From assembly GCF_900186955.1 (NCBI RefSeq), contig NZ_LT906438.1, forward strand, positions 372,001 through 436,000: a DNA stretch of 64,000 nt, in the 5' to 3' direction. The translations under genes were made by a program, and so were the position numbers. The stretch comes from Bacillus pumilus. Its GTDB lineage: Bacteria; Bacillota; Bacilli; Bacillales; Bacillaceae. Position 1 is the first letter of the stretch; each line of letters starts with the position of its first letter. A model generated the notes under the pieces. The model had not been told where the DNA came from. It ran no database searches and was given only the letters and a program-made list of their open reading frames with translations. Shown here one piece after another: positions 59,444-64,000 of this stretch.

Positions 59444-59480
59444 AAAAAACTGGACATGATGTACTCATGTCCAGTTTTTT
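59444..59480. terminator. Bidirectional terminator between uxaC and dtpT
   Basis: A perfect 16-bp stem (59444-59459 with 59465-59480) with a 5-nt loop, A-rich on one side and T-rich on the other, closing the two convergent genes. Confidence 0.92.
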
Positions 59481-59481
59481 A

Positions 59482-60975
59482 TTAATGAACGCCTTTCATC
59501 GCTTTCTTAATCACTGGTGTAAGTAATAGCATCACACCGCATAAAACGATGGCAAGCAATCCGATGATACCGAAATAGACGGTTTCTGGCACTTTATCAA
59601 ACAGTTTGACCACTTGCGCATTGATCGCCTGTGCCATCGCATTTGAAAGGAACCAAAGGCTCATCGTTTGCGCTGAGAAGGCAGCAGGTGCAAGCTTTGT
59701 TGTCGCTGACAGCCCAACTGGTGATAAGCAGAGCTCTCCGATCACGACGAGGAAGAAGCTCAGAACGAGCCATAATGGACTCACAAGTGTATTCGGACCA
59801 GACATGTAGGCAGGAATGATCATGATGATAAAGGATAATCCTGCAAACAGAAGGCCAAGTGAGAACTTAATCGGGGTAGACGGCTGTTTCTTTCCAAGTC
59901 TAATCCACAACCAAGCAAACACAGGAGACAGCAGCACAATAAAGATTGGGTTCAATGATTGAAACCACGAAGAGGCAAGTGTCATCCCAAGGAAATTCAA
60001 GTTTGTTCGTTGATCTGCATATGTGGCTAGAATGTTTGAGCCTTGTTCTTGAATCGCCCAGAACATCACCGCAGCAAGGAACAATGGAATATAAGCGAGA
60101 ACCCTGGATTGCTCCACTGGGCTCGTCTTTTTACTGAAATACATGACGATGAAATACACAATCGGAATGAGCACACCAAGGACACTGACAAACCAAGTGA
60201 ATAGATTAATCGTAAGAGCGCCAGTTTGAATGCCAATGACGACAAAAACAGCGAGCACAATGGCAATTAATGTTCCGAAAATTTTGAAGTTCTTGCGTTC
60301 AGTATCTGATAACGGATTTGTCACATAAGTACCAGCAAGACCAAGATTCGGTTTTTTCGTGATCACAAATGTAATCAGACCAACAAGCATCCCAACGGCA
60401 GCAAGTGAGAATCCGAGGTGGAAGTTCACTTTTTGACCGAGTGTTCCGACAATTAATGGGGCAATAAAACCGCCCATGTTGATCCCCATGTAGAAAATAC
60501 TAAAGCCAGAATCCCTGCGTGGGTCTGTTTTGGAATACAAGTCGCCAACAATGTTTGAAACATTCGGCTTCAGAAGACCTGTCCCAATAATAATCAGCCC
60601 CATACTAATAAAGAGCGCTGTTGCACCGCTTGGCAAAGCCAAAATGACATGTCCAAGCATAATGAAAACCCCGCCATAAAAGACCGTACTGGATGAACCG
60701 AATACTCGGTCGGCGAGCCATCCGCCAATAATGCCTGACATATAGACAAGCGCACCGTAGACAGACATGATCGAATTGGCTGTCGTCTGATCAAAACCAA
60801 GACCGCCCTTTGTCACCTCTGTGTACATATAGTAAATAAGCAGTGCACGCATGCCGTAATAAGAGAAACGCTCCCAAAATTCAGTGAAAAACAGTGTGTA
60901 AAGTCCTTTAGGATGTCCAAAAAAACCTTTTTGAGGAACACTTTTAACAATTTTATCGTGGTCAATTGTTGACAT
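59482..60975 (-). CDS. dtpT: Di-/tripeptide:proton symporter DtpT (POT family)
   Basis: A 497-residue transporter with about fourteen hydrophobic segments. POT signatures are present: ExxERFSYYG near the N terminus (FTEFWERFSYYGMRALL) and the FSIFYMGINMGG segment. It imports di- and tripeptides with protons. The length and sequence fit B. subtilis DtpT. The ATG at 60975 has AAAGGA upstream and a good promoter of its own. Nothing links it to the uronate genes. Confidence 0.9.
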   Translation of the reverse strand: MSTIDHDKIVKSVPQKGFFGHPKGLYTLFFTEFWERFSYYGMRALLIYYMYTEVTKGGLGFDQTTANSIMSVYGALVYMSGIIGGWLADRVFGSSSTVFYGGVFIMLGHVILALPSGATALFISMGLIIIGTGLLKPNVSNIVGDLYSKTDPRRDSGFSIFYMGINMGGFIAPLIVGTLGQKVNFHLGFSLAAVGMLVGLITFVITKKPNLGLAGTYVTNPLSDTERKNFKIFGTLIAIVLAVFVVIGIQTGALTINLFTWFVSVLGVLIPIVYFIVMYFSKKTSPVEQSRVLAYIPLFLAAVMFWAIQEQGSNILATYADQRTNLNFLGMTLASSWFQSLNPIFIVLLSPVFAWLWIRLGKKQPSTPIKFSLGLLFAGLSFIIMIIPAYMSGPNTLVSPLWLVLSFFLVVIGELCLSPVGLSATTKLAPAAFSAQTMSLWFLSNAMAQAINAQVVKLFDKVPETVYFGIIGLLAIVLCGVMLLLTPVIKKAMKGVH

Positions 60976-61013
60976 GGCATAGATCCTTTCTTAAAAAAAG
61001 AGATATGAGAAAA

Positions 61014-61042
61014 ATGATATTCTTGTATAGTTCTTGTGTCAA
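61014..61042 (-). promoter_or_regulatory. Sigma-A promoter of dtpT
   Basis: On the minus strand TTGACA (61042-61037) and TATCAT (61019-61014) are separated by exactly 17 bp, upstream of the dtpT ribosome site. The remainder of the gap to 61237 holds nothing recognisable. Confidence 0.75.
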
Positions 61043-61237
61043 TATAAAACTATTCTAAAACAGGAAAATGTTAGTTAAATAGGCGTAAAGACTCAAAAAA
61101 CGAAAAATTCTTTCAAGTTAGAATGGTCAGAAAGTTATATTGGAAGAATTTATTTAAAATTTGAAGGATTGTACAAGCAAACCTTTTACATATGCATAGG
61201 ATGACAAGAGGACATGTGTGAAAAGGAGGGGTTTAGA

Positions 61238-63022
61238 TTGGGGGAATTGAATGAATCTGATCTAAAAAAACCTGTTGTCAATGTTCAAGATTTTGGTGTA
61301 GTGGCGGATGGGAAAACGGACTGTACAGCGAGGCTCAATGAATGCTTAGAATGGACGAAAGCACAGGGGTATTCCCATGTCTGGCTGCCGAGCGGCACGT
61401 ATGTCATCGATGCTGTGTACAGAGGTGATCAATTTTTTCCTTTCCGGGGTGCGGGTATACGTGTGCCAAGTCATATGACCATTGAGATGGCGCCGGATGC
61501 CGTAATTAAGGTGAGGCCAAATGATTCGTGGGGGTATGCGGCCTTTTATATAGGAAAGGTTCAGCATGTGACCATCCGGGGCGGGCGTATCGAAGGGGAT
61601 CGCCATGAGCATGTGTACAAGTCGCTTCCCCCTGAACGAAAAACCCATGAATGGGGCTTTGGGATATGTATTGAAGGGGCCTCTGATGTGGAAGTGAATC
61701 GTGTACAAATCAAGAATTGTACGGGAGACGGCATCATTGTCAGTCCCCACGGTTTATTATCACAAGCTGAATCGTACTCGCCTGCTTCATCTATTCACAT
61801 TTCTGGCTGCCACATCACAGATTCAAGACGAAACAATATCTCGATTACAGGCTGTGATGGAGTCATTGTGGAGGACTGCCTGCTTGAGAGAGCAGGAGTT
61901 GACGGAGTCGAGCCGAGAATGGGCATTGATATTGAAGGCTACGGAGAAAATGCGGTTAATATGGAGGAACCACTGAATATTCAAATTCGAAACAACATTG
62001 TAAGAGGTGGTGCCGCAAGCTCCATTTATAACTTCAACGGCTATGGTGTCATCATTGAAGGCAATCACACAGACAGCAGTATCTCCTATGGCTTTGCCAC
62101 CGAAACCATCATTGCCAACAATTTGATCCGTGCAGTAGGAGGAGGCGTCACAAAAGCTGGGATTACGAGCTTAGGAGTCTCTTTTGGTCAAACGGAAAAC
62201 AATGTGATCATTATTGGCAATATGATTGAGGGATTTGAAAAAGGGATTGATGTGAGGGGCGATAGTGTTCACATTACAGGGAATAAGATCAGTCTATTTG
62301 AAGATGCGGCTTTGTCCGTTTATATGGCGAACCGTATTCTAATAGAAGGAAATCATATTGAATCGGGGACGAATATAGGGCAAAGAAGCGCAGCGCTGCG
62401 TATCTATCAGTCGGATAGCGTCGTCTTTTCAAACAATACGATTTACTCGGTGATTGATGGAGCGATGGTGAGAGGAACGAATATCCTGATCCAGCACAAT
62501 CAATTTAAAGATTTCAGCAGAGGGATCTGGGTGCAGGAAGGAGAAGCTGGAGTTAACGGCAATCTCTTTATTCAAGAAGGACACCCAGAGCTAGGGTCTT
62601 CGTATACGATCAGTGTCACTGGAAATGCAAAGGCTTTCATTTGGCAAAATCGCTTTAAGCACTACCAAAACTACGCCGTATACAGCAGCACGACTGGTCC
62701 ATTAGAAATCAAAGACAATTCCTTTGAAGAATCATCTTTATATGTCGTGATGTATATTAAGAACGGTTCACCACAAATCGGAGATAACCGCTTTTATTTA
62801 AATCGTTCGATCGGACAGCCGACGGCGATCTTTATCGATCAAGCCGCCTCAGCCCGTGTGCTGCGGAATAACATCATTAATTTATCTCCTCAAAAAGCGA
62901 TTGCCGTCCGCACCATATCTTCCACTCATTCCGTGATCGCCCATAACATGCTGGAACGCAGCCAATTCATGACACATACTACAGATCGGCTCATTGGAAA
63001 TATTGAAATCGATACACCGTGA
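61238..63022 (+). CDS. Pectate-lyase-like right-handed beta-helix protein
   Basis: A 594-residue protein. The N-terminal NVQDFGVVADGKTD segment is typical of the pectate lyase 3 / glycosyl hydrolase 28-like superfamily, and the rest shows many short parallel beta-helix turns of the form I.GN.I. No signal peptide or membrane segment is visible, so it may be cytoplasmic or released in another way. The TTG at 61238 follows AAAGGAGGGG; the ATG at 61214 lies before that site. It may act on a polysaccharide or uronide, which would fit the nearby hexuronate genes, but catalytic residues could not be assigned. A phage-tail-like or surface function is an alternative. Confidence 0.7.
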   Translation: MGELNESDLKKPVVNVQDFGVVADGKTDCTARLNECLEWTKAQGYSHVWLPSGTYVIDAVYRGDQFFPFRGAGIRVPSHMTIEMAPDAVIKVRPNDSWGYAAFYIGKVQHVTIRGGRIEGDRHEHVYKSLPPERKTHEWGFGICIEGASDVEVNRVQIKNCTGDGIIVSPHGLLSQAESYSPASSIHISGCHITDSRRNNISITGCDGVIVEDCLLERAGVDGVEPRMGIDIEGYGENAVNMEEPLNIQIRNNIVRGGAASSIYNFNGYGVIIEGNHTDSSISYGFATETIIANNLIRAVGGGVTKAGITSLGVSFGQTENNVIIIGNMIEGFEKGIDVRGDSVHITGNKISLFEDAALSVYMANRILIEGNHIESGTNIGQRSAALRIYQSDSVVFSNNTIYSVIDGAMVRGTNILIQHNQFKDFSRGIWVQEGEAGVNGNLFIQEGHPELGSSYTISVTGNAKAFIWQNRFKHYQNYAVYSSTTGPLEIKDNSFEESSLYVVMYIKNGSPQIGDNRFYLNRSIGQPTAIFIDQAASARVLRNNIINLSPQKAIAVRTISSTHSVIAHNMLERSQFMTHTTDRLIGNIEIDTP

Positions 63023-63063
63023 TAAACGGGTGAAATCCCTAATTTTGGAGGTTCAGAAGGCGG

Positions 63064-63131
63064 TTGACAATCCTGTAAAAAGGGCATATAGTAATAATTA
63101 TTTTTCATTTTTCGCAACATTTGCCCTTTTT
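63064..63131 (+). promoter_or_regulatory. Promoter embedded in a terminator-like inverted repeat
   Basis: TTGACA (63064-63069) and TATAGT (63087-63092) with a 17-bp spacer form a good sigma-A promoter for the following gene. AAAAAGGGCA (63077-63086) pairs perfectly with TGCCCTTTTT (63122-63131), with a T run after it. Only transcripts arriving from upstream would contain both arms. Confidence 0.65.
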
Positions 63132-63222
63132 TTATTGATAAAACCGATTAATTCAATCAGAAAAATGTATCTTACGAGGACTTCAGTTTGATACAGCAGG
63201 ATATAGAAAGGATGAAGAACAA

Positions 63223-64000
63223 GTGTCACAGCCGAAAAGGAAGCTCAAGCTAGGCGTATTCATCGCAGGAACTGGACATCATGTTGCCTCTTGGAGACAT
63301 CCGAATGCCGTATCAGATGCAGCCATGAACCTGGATTATTTTAAACAATTAGCGAAAAAAGCAGAGGAAGGAAAGCTAGATTTACTCTTTTTAGCCGACA
63401 GCTTATCCATTAATCAAACCTCTCATCCGAATGTACTGACGAGATTTGAACCGCTTACCCTGCTTTCGTCCATTGCTGAGTCTACTTCATCAATTGGTTT
63501 AGCAGCAACAGCATCCACTACATACAGTGAACCTTTCCATATTGCAAGACAGTTTGCCTCCCTTGATCATTTATCAGGCGGAAGAGCGGCATGGAATGTG
63601 GTCACATCTTCTATTGAAGAAACAGCGAAAAACTTTAGCGGCGAAGAGCATTTAGCACACCATAAACGATACGAGCGAGCAGATGAGTTCGTTGAAGTCG
63701 TCAAAGGTCTTTGGGATTCTTGGGAGGAAGACGCCCTTGTCAGAAACAAGGAAACGGGAGAATTCTTTGAATCTAGTAAGCTTCATGAGCTTCAGCATAA
63801 AGGGGAGTTCTTCTCAGTAAGGGGTCCTCTCAACGTATCACGCACGCCTCAAGGGCAGCCAGTGATCATTCAAGCAGGATCATCCGAAGATGGTCAAAAG
63901 CTTGCAGCGAAAACAGCTGAACTCATTTTCACTGCACAAAACGATCTCGAAAAAGCGAAGGAATTTTATCAAAGCTTAAAGGAGAAAGTAGAGGCTGCTG
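63223..64000 (+). CDS. NtaA/SnaA/DszA-type FMN-dependent monooxygenase, partial
   Basis: The first 259 codons of a luciferase-like flavin monooxygenase; the gene runs off the right edge. The N terminus has the family motif GTGHHVASWRHP, followed by FLADSL and DHLSGGRAAWNVVTS. This branch oxidises sulfur, amine or chelator substrates with FMNH2 supplied by a partner reductase. The GTG at 63223 has AAAGGATGA about eight bases upstream; an ATG at 63212 runs into a stop after a few codons. Substrate unknown. Confidence 0.88.
   Translation, partial: MSQPKRKLKLGVFIAGTGHHVASWRHPNAVSDAAMNLDYFKQLAKKAEEGKLDLLFLADSLSINQTSHPNVLTRFEPLTLLSSIAESTSSIGLAATASTTYSEPFHIARQFASLDHLSGGRAAWNVVTSSIEETAKNFSGEEHLAHHKRYERADEFVEVVKGLWDSWEEDALVRNKETGEFFESSKLHELQHKGEFFSVRGPLNVSRTPQGQPVIIQAGSSEDGQKLAAKTAELIFTAQNDLEKAKEFYQSLKEKVEAA

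Noticed and set aside
1..64000. tRNA, rRNA, insertion sequences, prophage genes or attachment sites, including at the edges of the extra synthetases and the hexuronate island.
   Set aside because: None could be recognised by reading both strands; no direct repeats flanking the insertions were found by eye.

Overview
The window is chromosomal DNA from a Bacillus of the pumilus group (B. pumilus, safensis or altitudinis type). It carries a surfactin-family operon whose adenylation codes, read by eye against GrsA, fit pumilacidin (Leu, hydrophobic, Asp, Leu, Ile for modules 3-7). The downstream order ycxC, ycxD, sfp, yczE and then tcyC, tcyB, tcyA is the one known from B. subtilis. No rRNA, tRNA, CRISPR array, insertion sequence or phage was seen.

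Bases 1-18414 hold the 3' end of srfAA, all of srfAB and srfAC. Modules 3 and 6 share a nearly identical 1.7-kb A-T segment. In B. subtilis srfAD follows this point. Here it is displaced by two giant genes (18478-28608 and 28622-36817, 3376 and 2731 residues), and srfAD comes only after them (36824-37564). The two proteins read AL-KR-T-C-A-T-E-C and (A remnant)-AL-KR-T-C-A-T-TE. That is the layout of cereulide/valinomycin-type depsipeptide synthetases, in which 2-keto acids are activated, reduced on the enzyme and alternated with amino acids. The loading ligases look like the AMP-ligase of PksJ rather than ordinary NRPS A domains. A vestigial A domain lies across the protein boundary, split close to its core/sub-domain hinge. 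I infer a depsipeptide made from alternating hydroxy acids and aliphatic amino acids (one predicted D-Val-like), possibly oligomerised and cyclised by the TE. It would be co-expressed with the lipopeptide and share SrfAD and Sfp. This is the most novel system in the window.

Bases 37600-41513 hold the accessory genes ycxC (EamA transporter), ycxD (MocR regulator), sfp (phosphopantetheinyl transferase) and yczE (membrane protein). Bases 42047-46623 hold a surface module between yczE and tcyC: a 1205-residue wall protein with six exact 432-bp repeats and an LPNTA anchor, its class D sortase, and an AbrB paralog, preceded by a candidate Spo0A box. The cystine ABC importer tcyABC (minus strand) and an APC-family amino acid permease follow.

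Bases 50818-59303 form an AT-rich hexuronate island. A minus-strand operon (gntR, uxuA, uxuB, GPH symporter) diverges from a plus-strand operon (two Gfo/Idh oxidoreductases, uxaC). They share a control region with a strong cre site and repeated operator-like boxes. The window closes with the peptide transporter dtpT, a cytoplasmic-looking parallel beta-helix protein, and the start of an FMN-dependent monooxygenase that runs off the end.
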